Shown here piece after piece: positions 1 through 9,514 of a DNA stretch of 64,000 nt. Source of the DNA: Aurantimonas aggregata. Lineage in GTDB: Bacteria > Pseudomonadota > Alphaproteobacteria > Rhizobiales > Rhizobiaceae. The stretch lies in the NCBI RefSeq assembly GCF_010500835.1, contig NZ_JAAAMJ010000018.1, positions 17,920 to 81,919 of the forward strand, written 5' to 3'. Below the pieces are notes generated by a model. The model was not told the DNA's origin, did no database searches, and saw only the letters and a program-made list of their open reading frames with translations. Every line of letters begins with the position of its first letter. Within the stretch, counting starts at the first letter, position 1. The position numbers were made by a program, and so were the translations under genes.

Positions 1-2398
1 TCTGGCCACCAAAATCCGGGTGCTCGCCAAGCGTCGCGAGCGCCGCCGGGGTGCCACGACCGCGGCCACCCTTTTCCTTCTTCTCGGCGATCACCGTCAC
101 GGCGCGGTTGAGGCCGACCTCGAACACGTCCTGGATGGTCTCGAGATTGGCGTACATGCCGTCATGCTGCAGGAACGGCCCGTAGCGGCCCAGCCCGGCA
201 AGGATCGGCTTGCCGGATTCGGGATGCAAGCCGACCTCGCGCGGCAGCGACAGGAGCCGCAGCGCCTTCTCGAGATCCATGTCGGCGACCTCCCAGCCCT
301 TCGGCAGGGACGAACGCTTGGCTTCCTTGCCCTCGCCGCGCTGGACGTAGGGGCCGAACCGGCCGCTGCGCAGCGTCACCATTTCTTCGGTCGCGGGATC
401 GGCGCCGAGTTCCTTTGGTCCGTCCGCCTGGTCGTCGCCCGCCGCATCGGCGGAGAAGCTCGTGCCGAGCTGCCGGGTGAAGCCGCAATCGGGATAGTTG
501 GAGCAGCCGACGAAGGCGCCGAACTTGCCAAGCTTCAGCGACAGCTGGCCCTCGCCGCAGCGCGGGCAGGCCCGCGGATCGGTGCCGTCCTCGCGCGCCG
601 GGAAGACCAGTGGCCCGAGTTCGACGTTCAGCGCGTCGAGGACATTGGAGACCCGCAGCTCCTTGGTGCCGTCGACATGCGAGGAGAAGTCCAGCCAGAA
701 CTCCCGCAGGACGTCCTTCCAGGCGAGCTCGCCCGCCGAGATCCGGTCGAGCTTTTCCTCCAGGCCGGCGGTGAAGTCGTACTCGACGTAGCGCTCGAAG
801 AAATTGTGCAGGAAGGCGGTGACCAACCGGCCCTTGGCCTGCGGCAACAACTTGCGCTTGTCCTGGACGATGTAATCGCGGTCCTCCAGCGTCTGCAGCG
901 TCGCGGCATAGGTGGAGGGTCGGCCGATACCGAGTTCTTCCATCTTCTTGATCAGCGAGGCCTCCGAATAGCGCGGCGGCGGCTCGGTGAAATGCTGCGA
1001 GGCGTCGACCGCGCGGCGGGCCAGATCCTCGGCCGAGCGGATTTCGGGCAGCCGCGCCGACTCGTCGTCGTCCTCGCCGGCAGCCGGCGCGACGCTGTCG
1101 TCGCGATGCTCGACATAGGCGCCGATGAAGCCGTCGAACTTGATGACCGAACCGGTGGCGCGAAGGCGTGCGGTCTTGCCGTCGCCCTCGGCGACGATCT
1201 CGGCGGTGGTCCGCTCGATCTCGGCAGCCGACATCTGGCTGGCGATTGTGCGCTTCCAGATCAGGTCGTAGAGCCGCGCCTGGTCTCGATCGAGGAAGCG
1301 CTCGACATCCTTCGGCTGGCGGCTGAATTCGGTCGGGCGGATGGCCTCGTGCGCTTCCTGTGCGTTCTTCGCCTTGGTGGCGTAGAAGCGTGGCTTGTCG
1401 GGGACGTAGCGCGGGCCGAAGGTCGTGGCGATGGCCTGCCGCGCCGACTCGATGGCCTCGGGCGCGATCTGCACGCCGTCGGTCCGCATGTAGGTGATCA
1501 GGCCGACGGTCTCGCCGCCGACATCAATGCCTTCATAGAGACGCTGCGCCACTTGCATGGTGCGGGAGGCCGAGAAACCGAGCTTGGCGGAGGCCGCCTG
1601 CTGCAACGTCGACGTGGTGAAGGGCGGGCCGGGATTGCGGCGGGTGGGCTTGGCTTCGATGCTGTCGACGCGGTAGGTCGCGCCTTCCAGCATGGTGCGC
1701 ATCAGCGTCGCCCGTGCCTCGTCGCCGATGGACATCTTCTGCAGCTTGTCGCCGGCGAAGGCGGTCAGGCGGGCACGGAACTCGTCGCCGCGCGGCGTCG
1801 CCAGCAACGCGCTGAGCTGCCAGTATTCCTGCGGCTTGAAGACCTCGATCTCGGCCTCGCGGTCGCAGACGAGGCGCAGTGCCACCGACTGGACGCGGCC
1901 GGCCGAACGGGCGCCGGGCAGCTTGCGCCAGAGCACCGGCGAGAGCGTGAAGCCGACCAGATAGTCCAGGGCGCGGCGGGCCAGATAGGCGTCGACCAGC
2001 GGCTCGTCGATCTGCCGCGGGTTGGCCATCGCGTCCAGGACCGCCTTCTTGGTGATGGCGTTGAAGACGACGCGGCTCACCGGCTTGGTGCCGATCACCT
2101 TCTTCTGGCGCAGGACCTCGAGCACGTGCCACGAGATCGCTTCGCCCTCCCTGTCCGGATCGGTGGCGAGGACGACGCGGTCGGCCTTCTTCACCGCCTG
2201 GGCGATCTCGTTCAGCCGCTTCTGGGAGAGCTTGGCGACCTCCCAGTCCATAGCAAAATCCTCGTCCGGCCGGACGGAGCCGTCCTTGGCCGGCAGATCG
2301 CGCACGTGTCCGTAGGAAGCGAGAACCTGGAAGTTGCCGCCGAGATACTTGTTGATCGTCTTCGCTTTGGCCGGCGATTCAACGATGACGACATCCAT
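1..2398 (-). CDS. topA: DNA topoisomerase I (C-terminus cut by window edge)
   Basis: Type IA topoisomerase that relaxes negatively supercoiled DNA through a 5'-phosphotyrosine intermediate. The visible 799 codons begin MDVVIVESPAKAKTI, the start of the TOPRIM domain; its acidic triad is in TDPDREGE (D80, D82, E84). The catalytic tyrosine is Y303 in GLITYMRTDG. A four-cysteine zinc-ribbon-like module (CPRCGEG ... CSNYPDC) starts near residue 608, and further C-terminal repeats run into the left edge. Rhizobial TopA is usually around 850-900 residues, so I infer that less than 100 are missing. The ATG at 2398 is the only start that leaves the TOPRIM domain whole. It lies downstream of dprA on the same strand, a common neighbourhood in this order. 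Confidence 0.96.
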   Translation of the reverse strand, partial: MDVVIVESPAKAKTINKYLGGNFQVLASYGHVRDLPAKDGSVRPDEDFAMDWEVAKLSQKRLNEIAQAVKKADRVVLATDPDREGEAISWHVLEVLRQKKVIGTKPVSRVVFNAITKKAVLDAMANPRQIDEPLVDAYLARRALDYLVGFTLSPVLWRKLPGARSAGRVQSVALRLVCDREAEIEVFKPQEYWQLSALLATPRGDEFRARLTAFAGDKLQKMSIGDEARATLMRTMLEGATYRVDSIEAKPTRRNPGPPFTTSTLQQAASAKLGFSASRTMQVAQRLYEGIDVGGETVGLITYMRTDGVQIAPEAIESARQAIATTFGPRYVPDKPRFYATKAKNAQEAHEAIRPTEFSRQPKDVERFLDRDQARLYDLIWKRTIASQMSAAEIERTTAEIVAEGDGKTARLRATGSVIKFDGFIGAYVEHRDDSVAPAAGEDDDESARLPEIRSAEDLARRAVDASQHFTEPPPRYSEASLIKKMEELGIGRPSTYAATLQTLEDRDYIVQDKRKLLPQAKGRLVTAFLHNFFERYVEYDFTAGLEEKLDRISAGELAWKDVLREFWLDFSSHVDGTKELRVSNVLDALNVELGPLVFPAREDGTDPRACPRCGEGQLSLKLGKFGAFVGCSNYPDCGFTRQLGTSFSADAAGDDQADGPKELGADPATEEMVTLRSGRFGPYVQRGEGKEAKRSSLPKGWEVADMDLEKALRLLSLPREVGLHPESGKPILAGLGRYGPFLQHDGMYANLETIQDVFEVGLNRAVTVIAEKKEKGGRGRGTPAALATLGEHPDFGGQ

Positions 2399-2643
2399 GA
2401 GAAAACGATCCCGAGAGCTGAGGGGGCGACGCATGACAGCCAGCTGAGCTGCCGAATGAGGAGAGGCGAGCGCCGTCCCGTCACATGGACAGTCGCAGCC
2501 GCAGGGTCAACCCCGACGCCTGCGTGGCCCAAATCTGGTTGCAACCTCTGCGGGAATAACCTTAAGTATATAACCAGGGCGCGTATTCGTGTCTGCGCAA
2601 CCGGCGCACCGGGAACCCCTCGTTTCAGGAAGTTGCACCGTCC

Positions 2644-2820
2644 ATGTCATCGAACTCCCAGGATCCGCGAGCAAATCTCCAGTATGTGCGCGACATGCTG
2701 GAGCAACTGAGGGTGGTATCCGGTGCACCGGAGGGGTCGGTCCTCGGATATCTCATGGAGATGGCCCGGCTGGAGGCGGATCGACAGCTCGCTTCCCGCG
2801 GCAAGCGGTCAAAGCAGTAG
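2644..2820 (+). CDS. small conserved hypothetical protein, 58 aa
   Basis: A 58-codon frame (MSSNSQDPRANLQYVRDMLE...) between the divergent-side start of topA and the 3' end of dprA, overlapping the dprA stop by 12 bases tail to tail. The product reads as one amphipathic alpha-helical unit (YVRDMLEQLR, then SVLGYLMEMARLEAD) with a basic C-terminus (RGKRSKQ). The pattern 'YVRDMLEQLR...LxYLxEMAxxEA' is one I associate with a small protein widespread in Rhizobiales, but no function is known to me. No strong Shine-Dalgarno is visible. Codon use looks like that of the neighbouring host genes. The protein is too short for motif-based assignment; conservation across species would be the deciding evidence. 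Confidence 0.6.
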   Translation: MSSNSQDPRANLQYVRDMLEQLRVVSGAPEGSVLGYLMEMARLEADRQLASRGKRSKQ

Positions 2821-3939
2821 AGAGACCTTGCCGTCCGGATGTCGTTCGAGACGGCCGGCGAGGTCGAGTTCGAGCAGGACGAGTTGGACCGCGCCGGGCC
2901 GCGAGCCGGTATGGGCGATAATGTCGTCGATCGCGACCGGCGTCGGGCCTAGCGTCTCGACGATCCGCTCGCGCTCGCCCTGCGCTGGCTCGTCCGGTGG
3001 TTCGTGGCCGGCGGGCTCCTCCAAGGCGATGTCGTCGCTCCGCATGCGGGCGTCCAGCGGCCGCAGCGCCGCAATGACGTCGGCCGCCTCGGTGACCAGC
3101 GTCGCGCCGTCCTTCAGCAGCCGATTCGTTCCGGCAGCGCGCGGGTCGAGCGGTGATCCCGGCACGGCGAAGACGAGCCGTCCCATTTCCGCCGCGAGGC
3201 GGGCGCTGATCAGCGAGCCCGACCGCATCGCCGCCTCGACCACGACGAGCCCCAGGCAGAGACCGGCGACCAGTCGATTGCGACGGGGAAAGTCGATGGC
3301 CCTCGGCTCCCAGCCGAACGGCATTTCCGAAACGAGGCAGCCGCCGCCATCGACGATCCGCCGCATCAAGGGGCGATGCTCACTCGGATAGGGCTTGTCG
3401 AGGCCGCCCGCGAAGACTCCGATCGTGCCGGTCTCGAGCGCCGCCTCGTGGGCGGCGGCGTCGATGCCGCGGGCAAGGCCGGAGACGACAGCATAGCCGG
3501 CTGCGCCGAGTTCGGCGGCGAGCGTGCGGGTCAGCTTGATCCCCGACAGCGAGGCATTGCGGGCACCGACCATCGCGACGGCGGGCAACTGGGCGGTCTC
3601 CATGTCACCCATCACGGCAAGCACCGGCGGCGCCTGATCGAATGAGCGGAGCAGCGCCGGATAGTCGGGCTCGCCGAGGCAGACGAAGCGGGCACCGAGC
3701 CGTGTCGCGCGCGCAAGCTCCTCTTCCGCCGCTCCGCGGCTGGCGACTCGGATGCGCCGGCCGCCACGTGCGGCAAGGTCGGGCAGAGCGGCCAGCGCGG
3801 CTTCCGCGCCACCGAAGCGGTTGATCAGGGTGCGGAAGGTGACGGGGCCAACATTGTCGCTACGGATCAACTGCAGCCATGCCAGACGCGTCTCGTCCGG
3901 CAGGACGACACCGCGCCGGGGAGCCGCACCGCCGCTCAA
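2809..3939 (-). CDS. dprA: DNA processing protein DprA
   Basis: DprA/Smf protein, 376 aa, which loads RecA onto incoming single-stranded DNA during natural transformation or protects ssDNA. The Rossmann-like core is clear: [30 protein letters not shown] and [17 protein letters not shown]. An N-terminal SAM-like helical region and a C-terminal winged-helix-like segment (residues about 310-376, [23 protein letters not shown]) flank it. The start is a TTG at 3939 that shares bases with the plsY TGA stop (TTGA overlap), so translation is probably coupled to plsY; no in-frame ATG occurs before the conserved domain. The 3' end meets the 58-aa gene on the other strand. Confidence 0.94.
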   Translation of the reverse strand: MSGGAAPRRGVVLPDETRLAWLQLIRSDNVGPVTFRTLINRFGGAEAALAALPDLAARGGRRIRVASRGAAEEELARATRLGARFVCLGEPDYPALLRSFDQAPPVLAVMGDMETAQLPAVAMVGARNASLSGIKLTRTLAAELGAAGYAVVSGLARGIDAAAHEAALETGTIGVFAGGLDKPYPSEHRPLMRRIVDGGGCLVSEMPFGWEPRAIDFPRRNRLVAGLCLGLVVVEAAMRSGSLISARLAAEMGRLVFAVPGSPLDPRAAGTNRLLKDGATLVTEAADVIAALRPLDARMRSDDIALEEPAGHEPPDEPAQGERERIVETLGPTPVAIDDIIAHTGSRPGAVQLVLLELDLAGRLERHPDGKVSLLL

Positions 3940-4523
3940 CCCTTGGCCCCGATCTTGCCCTCCGTGCCGGCAAGCAGCCGACGGATATTGGCGTGATGCT
4001 TCAGGTAGACGATCAGCGTCAGGACGGCTGTAAGCACCGCTGCGGCGTTGTAGCCGAGGAGGACGCAGGCGATCGGCACGACCAGAGTCGCGGCAAGCGC
4101 GGCCAGCGAGGAGTAGCGCCAGATCGCCGCCACGGACAGCCAGACGGCAGCAAAGACCAGGACACCGACCGGCGCCATGCCCAGCAGGATGCCGAGATAG
4201 GTGGCAACGCCCTTGCCACCCTTGAAGCCCAGCCAGACCGGGAAGAGATGACCGAGAAAGGCGCCAAGGCCGGCGACGGCGGCAGCTTCGTTGCCCCAGC
4301 GCGAGGCGACGAGCACCGGGACGGTTCCCTTCAGGACGTCGCCGGCAAGCGTCAGCGCTGCCATCGCCTTGTTGCCGGTGCGCAGCGCATTGGTGGCGCC
4401 GATATTGCCCGAACCGATCTGGCGCAGGTCACCGAGGCCGAACAACCGGGCGAAGACCAGGCCGAAGGGAATCGAGCCGGAAAGATAGCCGCCGGCAAGG
4501 CATGCCAGCGCGATCAGCCACAT
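3936..4523 (-). CDS. plsY: acyl-phosphate glycerol-3-phosphate acyltransferase PlsY
   Basis: Inner-membrane enzyme (195 aa) that transfers an acyl group from acyl-phosphate to glycerol-3-phosphate, the first step of phospholipid synthesis. The family motifs are present in order: [19 protein letters not shown] and FKGGKGVAT, separated by hydrophobic membrane segments. The ATG at 4523 ([21 protein letters not shown]) fits the family length; the open frame extends upstream but without family similarity. It sits between the pyrC-like gene, whose stop is 22 bases upstream of this start, and dprA, whose TTG start overlaps this stop. Confidence 0.95.
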   Translation of the reverse strand: MWLIALACLAGGYLSGSIPFGLVFARLFGLGDLRQIGSGNIGATNALRTGNKAMAALTLAGDVLKGTVPVLVASRWGNEAAAVAGLGAFLGHLFPVWLGFKGGKGVATYLGILLGMAPVGVLVFAAVWLSVAAIWRYSSLAALAATLVVPIACVLLGYNAAAVLTAVLTLIVYLKHHANIRRLLAGTEGKIGAKG

Positions 4524-4545
4524 CTGTTCCCCGCTCCCCAAACGC

Positions 4546-5847
4546 TCAGTCCCCGTCTGTCGCGGTGAAGACTGTGCGGCCAGCGACGATCGTCCGCAAG
4601 ACCCGACCCTGGAAGCGGGCGTTCTCGAAGGCGGTATTCTTCGACTGTGAGCGGATGTCGGCCTTGCTGTAGATGAACGGCGCATCGAGGTCGACGATCG
4701 CGATGTCGGCCGGGCGCCCGGGCCGTAATGTCCCGCGATCGAGCTTGAGCAACCTAGCAGGCGCCGTCGTCAATGTTTCGATGGCGCGCATGAGCGACAG
4801 CGAACCGTCATGGTGCAGCCGTAGCGCCGCGGCGAACAGCGTTTCCAGGCCGATGGCGCCAACCTCGGCCTCCGCGAAGGGATGGCGCTTTCCGTCCTCG
4901 TCATGGGGATCGTGCGAGGAGACGATGATGTCGATCGTGCCGTCGGCGACCGCCTCGACCATGGCCTTGCGGTCATCTTCGGGGCGCAGCGGCGGCGACA
5001 GGCGGAAATAGGTGCGGTACTCGCCGATGTCGTTCTCGTTCAGCGCCAGATGGTTGATCGAGACACCGGCGGTGACGGACAGGCCGCGGGCCTTGGCGCG
5101 CCTGACCGCGTCGGCGGACGCCGCGGTCGAGATCTTGGCGGCGTGATAGCGGCAGCCCGTGAGTTCGGCGAGGCGAAGGTCGCGCTCCAGCGGGATCACC
5201 TCGGCCTCGCGCGGCACGCCGGGCAGGCCGAGCCAGGAAGCCAGCAGGCCTTCAGTCATCACGCCCGAGCCGGTGAGTTCGGCATCCTGCGTCTCGTGCA
5301 TGACCAGCGCGTCGAAATCGCGCGCATAGGTCATGATCCGGCGCAGCAACGCCGGGTTGGCGATGGTCTTGCGCCCTTCCGTAAAAGCCCGGACGCCGGC
5401 GGCCCCGAGAAGCCCGATTTCGGTCATTTCCTGCCCGAGCAGCCCGCGCGTCAGCGCCGCGGCCGGGAAGACGTTGATCTCGGCGGTTTCCCTCGCGGTG
5501 CGCATGACGAACTCGGCGAGCGCGACGTGGTCGACGACCGGATCGGTGTCCGGCATCGTTAGGATCGAGGTGACGCCGCCGGCGGCCGCGGCACGGCTCG
5601 CCGAACGGATCGTCTCGCGGTGCTCGCCGCCCGGCTCGCCGATGAAGACGCGGGCATCGACCAGCCCGGGCAGGGCGGTGAACCGTCGCCCGTCGACGAC
5701 CTCGGCGCCCTCGGGATGCCCCTGGTTGAGCGCGTCGGCGCCGGCCGCCGCGATCTTCCCGTCGATGACAATCACCGTGCCGGCGGCATCCACGCCGCGA
5801 TCGGGATCGACGATGCGGATGCCCTCGAGGACGAGCGGGCGCGTCAT
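4546..5847 (-). CDS. pyrC: dihydroorotase homologue lacking the metal-binding HxH motif
   Basis: Amidohydrolase-fold protein of 433 aa, similar throughout to class I dihydroorotases. It is translationally coupled to pyrB (ATGA overlap at 5844-5847). The canonical zinc motif DxHxH after strand 1 reads D64-A-R66-V-F68 here, so both histidines are gone. The catalytic aspartate of the TDHAPH motif is also replaced (S310-S311-H-D-P-H). The fold-defining parts remain ([20 protein letters not shown]). Established parallel: pyrC' of Pseudomonas encodes an inactive dihydroorotase-like subunit that holds the aspartate transcarbamoylase complex together. I infer the same structural role here, with catalytic dihydroorotase encoded elsewhere. 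The name pyrC is customary for this locus, not a claim of activity. Confidence 0.9.
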   Translation of the reverse strand: MTRPLVLEGIRIVDPDRGVDAAGTVIVIDGKIAAAGADALNQGHPEGAEVVDGRRFTALPGLVDARVFIGEPGGEHRETIRSASRAAAAGGVTSILTMPDTDPVVDHVALAEFVMRTARETAEINVFPAAALTRGLLGQEMTEIGLLGAAGVRAFTEGRKTIANPALLRRIMTYARDFDALVMHETQDAELTGSGVMTEGLLASWLGLPGVPREAEVIPLERDLRLAELTGCRYHAAKISTAASADAVRRAKARGLSVTAGVSINHLALNENDIGEYRTYFRLSPPLRPEDDRKAMVEAVADGTIDIIVSSHDPHDEDGKRHPFAEAEVGAIGLETLFAAALRLHHDGSLSLMRAIETLTTAPARLLKLDRGTLRPGRPADIAIVDLDAPFIYSKADIRSQSKNTAFENARFQGRVLRTIVAGRTVFTATDGD

Positions 5848-6797
5848 GCGTTGCTCCCGAGGCCCGGCAGCAGCGCCTGGATCACCGCCATGCGGACGGC
5901 GACGCCCATCTCCACCTGCTCCTCGATGACGCTTTGCGGCCCGTCCGCAACTTCGGACGAGATCTCGACGCCGCGGTTCATCGGGCCCGGATGCATGACC
6001 AGCGCATCCGGCCGGGCGAAGGCGAGCTTTTCCGCATCGAGGCCGTAATAATGGAAATATTCGCGAACCGAGGGCACGAAGGAACCGGCCATGCGCTCGC
6101 GCTGCAGCCGCAGCATCATCACCACGTCGGCGTCCTTCAGCCCCTCGCGCATGTCGCGAAACACCGTGACGCCCATCTGCTCAATGCCGGCCGGCAGCAG
6201 CGTCGACGGTGCGACGACGCGCACGCTGGCGCCGAGGGCGTTGAGGAGAAGGATATTCGATCGGGCGACGCGGCTGTGCAGGACGTCGCCGCAGATCGCC
6301 ACTGTCAGCCGGGCGATCCGGCCCTTGTGGCGGCGGATCGTCAGCGCATCGAGCAGGGCCTGGGTCGGATGCTCGTGCGCGCCGTCGCCGGCGTTGATGA
6401 CGGAGCAGCCGACCTTCTGCGCCAGCAGCGCGACCGCACCGGCCGCATGGTGGCGCACGATCAGCACGTCCGGCCGCATGGCGTTCAGCGTCATCGCCGT
6501 GTCGAGGAGGGTCTCCCCCTTCTTCACCGAGGAGTTGGCGACCGACATGTTCATGACGTCGGCGCCGAGACGCTTGCCGGCCAGCTCGAAGGAGGCCTGG
6601 GTGCGCGTCGATGCCTCGAAGAACAGGTTGATCTGGGTGCGCCCCCTGAGGACGCTGCGCTTCTTGTCGCGCCGCCGACTGACTTCGACCTCCGCTTCGG
6701 CGAGATCGAGCAACTGGTCGATCTCGTGGGGCAACAGGTTTGCCATGCCGAGAAGGTGGCGATGCGGGAAGATCGGGGGTGTGTCTGGTGCGTTCAT
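5844..6797 (-). CDS. pyrB: aspartate carbamoyltransferase catalytic subunit
   Basis: Condenses carbamoyl phosphate with aspartate, the committed step of pyrimidine synthesis. The 317-residue frame begins [17 protein letters not shown] at the ATG at 6797; the open frame continues upstream but without family similarity. The carbamoyl-phosphate motif [11 protein letters not shown] (residues 61-71) and the second motif [13 protein letters not shown] are present, as is the aspartate-binding end ([11 protein letters not shown]). The stop overlaps the start of the inactive dihydroorotase homologue by four bases. No regulatory-chain gene (pyrI) is adjacent. The sequence lacks an obvious Shine-Dalgarno and a good promoter lies only 12 bases upstream of the ATG. 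Confidence 0.96.
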   Translation of the reverse strand: MNAPDTPPIFPHRHLLGMANLLPHEIDQLLDLAEAEVEVSRRRDKKRSVLRGRTQINLFFEASTRTQASFELAGKRLGADVMNMSVANSSVKKGETLLDTAMTLNAMRPDVLIVRHHAAGAVALLAQKVGCSVINAGDGAHEHPTQALLDALTIRRHKGRIARLTVAICGDVLHSRVARSNILLLNALGASVRVVAPSTLLPAGIEQMGVTVFRDMREGLKDADVVMMLRLQRERMAGSFVPSVREYFHYYGLDAEKLAFARPDALVMHPGPMNRGVEISSEVADGPQSVIEEQVEMGVAVRMAVIQALLPGLGSNA

Positions 6798-6808
6798 CAG
6801 GACGACGC

Positions 6809-6836
6809 CTATAGGCAATTGCAGGAATTGCGGCAA
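6809..6836 (-). promoter_or_regulatory. putative sigma-70 promoter of pyrB
   Basis: Read on the minus strand, TTGCCG (6836-6831) is followed after 16 bases by CTATAG (6814-6809), close to the alphaproteobacterial TTGAC/CTATAT pattern. The same TTGCC-N16-CTATAG arrangement occurs before gatC. The -10 box ends 11 bases before the pyrB ATG, so the transcript would have a leader of only about five bases. Prediction only. Confidence 0.42.
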
Positions 6837-6869
6837 GGATCGCTCCGTTACATCCGAAGGGAAGAACGC

Positions 6870-8519
6870 GTGGCCGATACGAAATTCCAGACCCACACGG
6901 TTTTCAACCAGTCGTCGGACTATCCGGGCTTCAACGCCTATCGCAGCGACCCGCTGCTCCAGCTACTGACGGGCGATCTCGCGGACCCGACGCGCCAGGC
7001 GCTTGAGCGCCATGGCCGCTTCTGCGGCTCGTTCGAGGCGCATGATCTGGCGCGGCTGGCCAACACCGAGATCCCAAAGCTGCGTCGATTCGACGAAAAG
7101 GGCCGGCGCCTCGAACTCGTCGACTACCACCCCGCCTACCACGCGCTGATGCGGCGCTCGATCGCCGACGGGCTGCATGCTTCGGTCTGGAGCGGCCCCG
7201 AGGAAGAAGAGGGGCGTCGCCACCGCAGCCGCGCCGCCCGCTTCTACATGACCGCCGGCGTGGAGTGCGGCCATCTCTGCCCCATCACCATGACCAGCGC
7301 CTCGGTCGCCGCGATCGCCGCCGCGCCTGCGGTCCGCGCCGCCTGGATGCCGGTGATCGCGACCCGCCAGTACGACCCGGGCGTCAAGCCGCCGCTGAGC
7401 AAGGCGGGCGTCACGCTCGGCATGGGCATGACCGAGAAGCAGGGCGGCACGGACGTGCGGGCGAACACCACGACCGCGGTGGCGGAAGGCGACGGCAACT
7501 ACCGGGTCACCGGCCACAAATGGTTCACCTCCGCGCCGATGTCGGACGGCTTCCTGGTACTGGCGCAGACCGGGGAGGGGCCGACGTGCTTCCTGATGCC
7601 GCGCCGGCGGGATGACGGATCGCTCAACGGGCTGCACTTCCAGCGCCTGAAGGACAAACTCGGCAACCGCTCCAATGCCTCGTCGGAGGTCGAGTTCGTC
7701 GATGCCGACGCGACGCGGCTCGGCGCGGAGGGCGCCGGCGTCCGGACGATCATCGAGATGGTGACGCTGACCCGGCTCGATTGCGCGCTGGCCTCGGCCG
7801 GGCTGATGCGGGGCGCGCTCAGCGAAGCGGTCCATCACTGCCGCGAGCGAAGCGTGTTCGGCAAGGTTCTCGTCGACCAGCCGCAGATGACCCGGGTACT
7901 CGCCGACATGGCGCTCGACGTCGCCGCCGCGTCGGTGCTGGCCTTCCGCCTCGCCGAGGCCTTCGACGGGGCGGCGAAGCGGACAGAAGCCGACGTCGCC
8001 TATGCGCGTGTCATGACGCCCGTCGCCAAATACTGGATCTGCAAGATGGCGCCGGCGCTCGTCTACGAGGCGATGGAGTGCCTCGGCGGCAATGGCTATG
8101 TCGAGGATGGTCGGCTCGCCCGTGCCTATCGCGAGGCACCGGTGAACGCGATCTGGGAGGGCTCCGGCAACGTCATCGCGCTCGATCTGGCGCGGATCCT
8201 GCGGCGAGACCCGGCGGCCTTCGAGGCTGTCATCGCGATGATTGCCGCGGACATGGGCGAGACGGCCGGCCAGACCCCTGGCGTCCTGAGGGCCGCGATG
8301 GCCATGGCGGCATCGGACGAGGGTGCCTGCCGGCTGCTGGCGGAACAGATGGCGCTGGCCGCCGCGACGGCGGCGATGTGCCGGCTCGGCCTCGGTCGGG
8401 CTGCCGAAGCCTTCGCCGAGACGCGGCTTGGCGGGGTCTTCCGCCATACCTACGGGATGCTGGATCGTCGGCACGATTCCCGCGCCCTCGTCGATGATCT
8501 GTTCCCGCCGATCCGCTAA
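6870..8519 (+). CDS. aidB: AidB-like acyl-CoA dehydrogenase
   Basis: FAD enzyme of the acyl-CoA dehydrogenase superfamily, 549 aa, matching the AidB branch rather than short beta-oxidation enzymes. Diagnostic stretches are THTVFNQ near the N-terminus, [35 protein letters not shown] and [12 protein letters not shown]. In E. coli AidB is part of the Ada adaptive response to alkylation and binds DNA; its physiological reaction is unsettled. The start is a GTG at 6870 preceded by GAAGGGAAG; the open frame runs far upstream antisense to pyrB but carries no family similarity there. The gene is transcribed divergently from pyrB across a 72-base gap. No ada or alkB gene is adjacent. Confidence 0.9.
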   Translation: MADTKFQTHTVFNQSSDYPGFNAYRSDPLLQLLTGDLADPTRQALERHGRFCGSFEAHDLARLANTEIPKLRRFDEKGRRLELVDYHPAYHALMRRSIADGLHASVWSGPEEEEGRRHRSRAARFYMTAGVECGHLCPITMTSASVAAIAAAPAVRAAWMPVIATRQYDPGVKPPLSKAGVTLGMGMTEKQGGTDVRANTTTAVAEGDGNYRVTGHKWFTSAPMSDGFLVLAQTGEGPTCFLMPRRRDDGSLNGLHFQRLKDKLGNRSNASSEVEFVDADATRLGAEGAGVRTIIEMVTLTRLDCALASAGLMRGALSEAVHHCRERSVFGKVLVDQPQMTRVLADMALDVAAASVLAFRLAEAFDGAAKRTEADVAYARVMTPVAKYWICKMAPALVYEAMECLGGNGYVEDGRLARAYREAPVNAIWEGSGNVIALDLARILRRDPAAFEAVIAMIAADMGETAGQTPGVLRAAMAMAASDEGACRLLAEQMALAAATAAMCRLGLGRAAEAFAETRLGGVFRHTYGMLDRRHDSRALVDDLFPPIR

Positions 8520-8590
8520 TCACTCCACCTGGAACCTTTCGCCTTCCCCGGCGTCGACTCTCGGAGATGTAGTCTCACGGAAAAAGGCGT

Positions 8591-8604
8591 CATTAAGGTT
8601 AATG
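8591..8604. repeat. short perfect inverted repeat upstream of the 180-aa membrane gene
   Basis: CATTAA-GG-TTAATG is a perfect 6+6 palindrome with a two-base spacer, about 80 bases upstream of the next start codon. It could be an operator. It superficially recalls CtrA half sites (TTAA), but the spacing is not the TTAA-N7-TTAA of a full CtrA box. Confidence 0.3.
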
Positions 8605-8684
8605 AGTGGTTTCGATTGCGGCCCGACCGGCCGAGGGCGACACTGGCGTTAACGGATCGGTAACCATGACGGAAGGAGGGTTCC

Positions 8685-9227
8685 ATGCAGCGCATGCTGA
8701 CCACCCTCGCACTCAGCGCCTGGGCGGGCTTTAGCGCGGTCAGCGCCGCCGGCCTGCTGCGCGAGACGGGCCTTCTGACAGCGCCGGACGGCGTCGCCGG
8801 GTTTGTCGCCGCTCTGCCGCTACCGCTTCCGCTCGGTCTTGCCGCACCCGATGCAGCCGCTTTCGCGGCGATCCTCGCATCGCTCGCGACCGGGCTCGGC
8901 GCCACTCTGGCATGGCTGCATGCCGCGCCTCGTGGCAACGCCGAACGGGCCGAGCCGATCGCGGCCAGCCTGCTGACGGCGTTCTTCGGTCTCTACGTCG
9001 CCGCTTCCCTTTCCGGTTCACCGCTCGCCGGCCTGTTCGGCGAGGGACCGGGCTTCCTCTTTGCGCTGGCCCTCAGCTTCGGCGCGCTGCTGTTCGATCA
9101 TCTGGTCTCCATCGACGACACCGGCGACCGCGAGTTCGACGCAGCGATGCGGGCGATCGAGGCGGCACGGCGCGATGCACTGCCACGACGCGAGCGGCGT
9201 CACTCCAGCGAAAGCGATCAAGGCTGA
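8685..9227 (+). CDS. hypothetical membrane protein, 180 aa
   Basis: I do not recognise a family. The 180-residue product is strongly hydrophobic, with roughly four predicted membrane segments (residues about 5-25, 37-75, 90-110, 118-140), followed by a charged cytosolic-looking tail rich in Arg, Asp and Glu (DREFDAAMRAIEAARRDALPRRERR). The start is supported by a strong Shine-Dalgarno, GGAAGGAGGG, six bases before the ATG. Its stop overlaps the start of the next small membrane protein (TGATG), so the two are very likely co-translated and may act together. Codon use matches the host genes around it. Confidence 0.72.
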   Translation: MQRMLTTLALSAWAGFSAVSAAGLLRETGLLTAPDGVAGFVAALPLPLPLGLAAPDAAAFAAILASLATGLGATLAWLHAAPRGNAERAEPIAASLLTAFFGLYVAASLSGSPLAGLFGEGPGFLFALALSFGALLFDHLVSIDDTGDREFDAAMRAIEAARRDALPRRERRHSSESDQG

Positions 9228-9514
9228 TGCGCACTCTGCTCGTTCTATGGCTGGCACCGCTGGCGATCTTCTGGAGCTGGTATTTCCTGTCGCTCAACGA
9301 CGTCAGCGACCTGGTCTTCTCGCGGGCGCTGCATGACCATGTCTTCGGCATCTACGGCGAGATGCTGGGCATCGACCCGGCGGAAATCCCGCCGATGATC
9401 GCCAAGGCGCTGGTCGTCGACAGCGTCATCCTCGGCGCGATCATCGCGTTCCGCCGCCGTCGCCGGATCGCCGCCTGGTGGCGTCAGCGCGGCGCCGCGG
9501 AGCCGGTCGCCTAA
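9227..9514 (+). CDS. small membrane protein resembling DUF6105
   Basis: A 95-residue protein with an N-terminal membrane helix ([19 protein letters not shown]), a soluble stretch containing [16 protein letters not shown], and a second helix ending in a positively charged [13 protein letters not shown] tail. The middle motif and overall layout match what I remember of the DUF6105 family of Rhizobiales; no function is known. It is coupled to the upstream 180-aa membrane protein by a TGATG overlap and meets ruvX tail to tail, the two genes sharing their last four bases. Confidence 0.75.
   Translation: MRTLLVLWLAPLAIFWSWYFLSLNDVSDLVFSRALHDHVFGIYGEMLGIDPAEIPPMIAKALVVDSVILGAIIAFRRRRRIAAWWRQRGAAEPVA

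Noticed and set aside
20..2710. 896-codon open frame on the plus strand opposite topA
   Set aside because: It is the GC-driven antisense frame of topA, with no family pattern; the minus-strand frame carries all topoisomerase motifs.
8591..8604. CtrA box upstream of the 180-aa membrane gene
   Set aside because: TTAA half sites are two bases apart, not seven.
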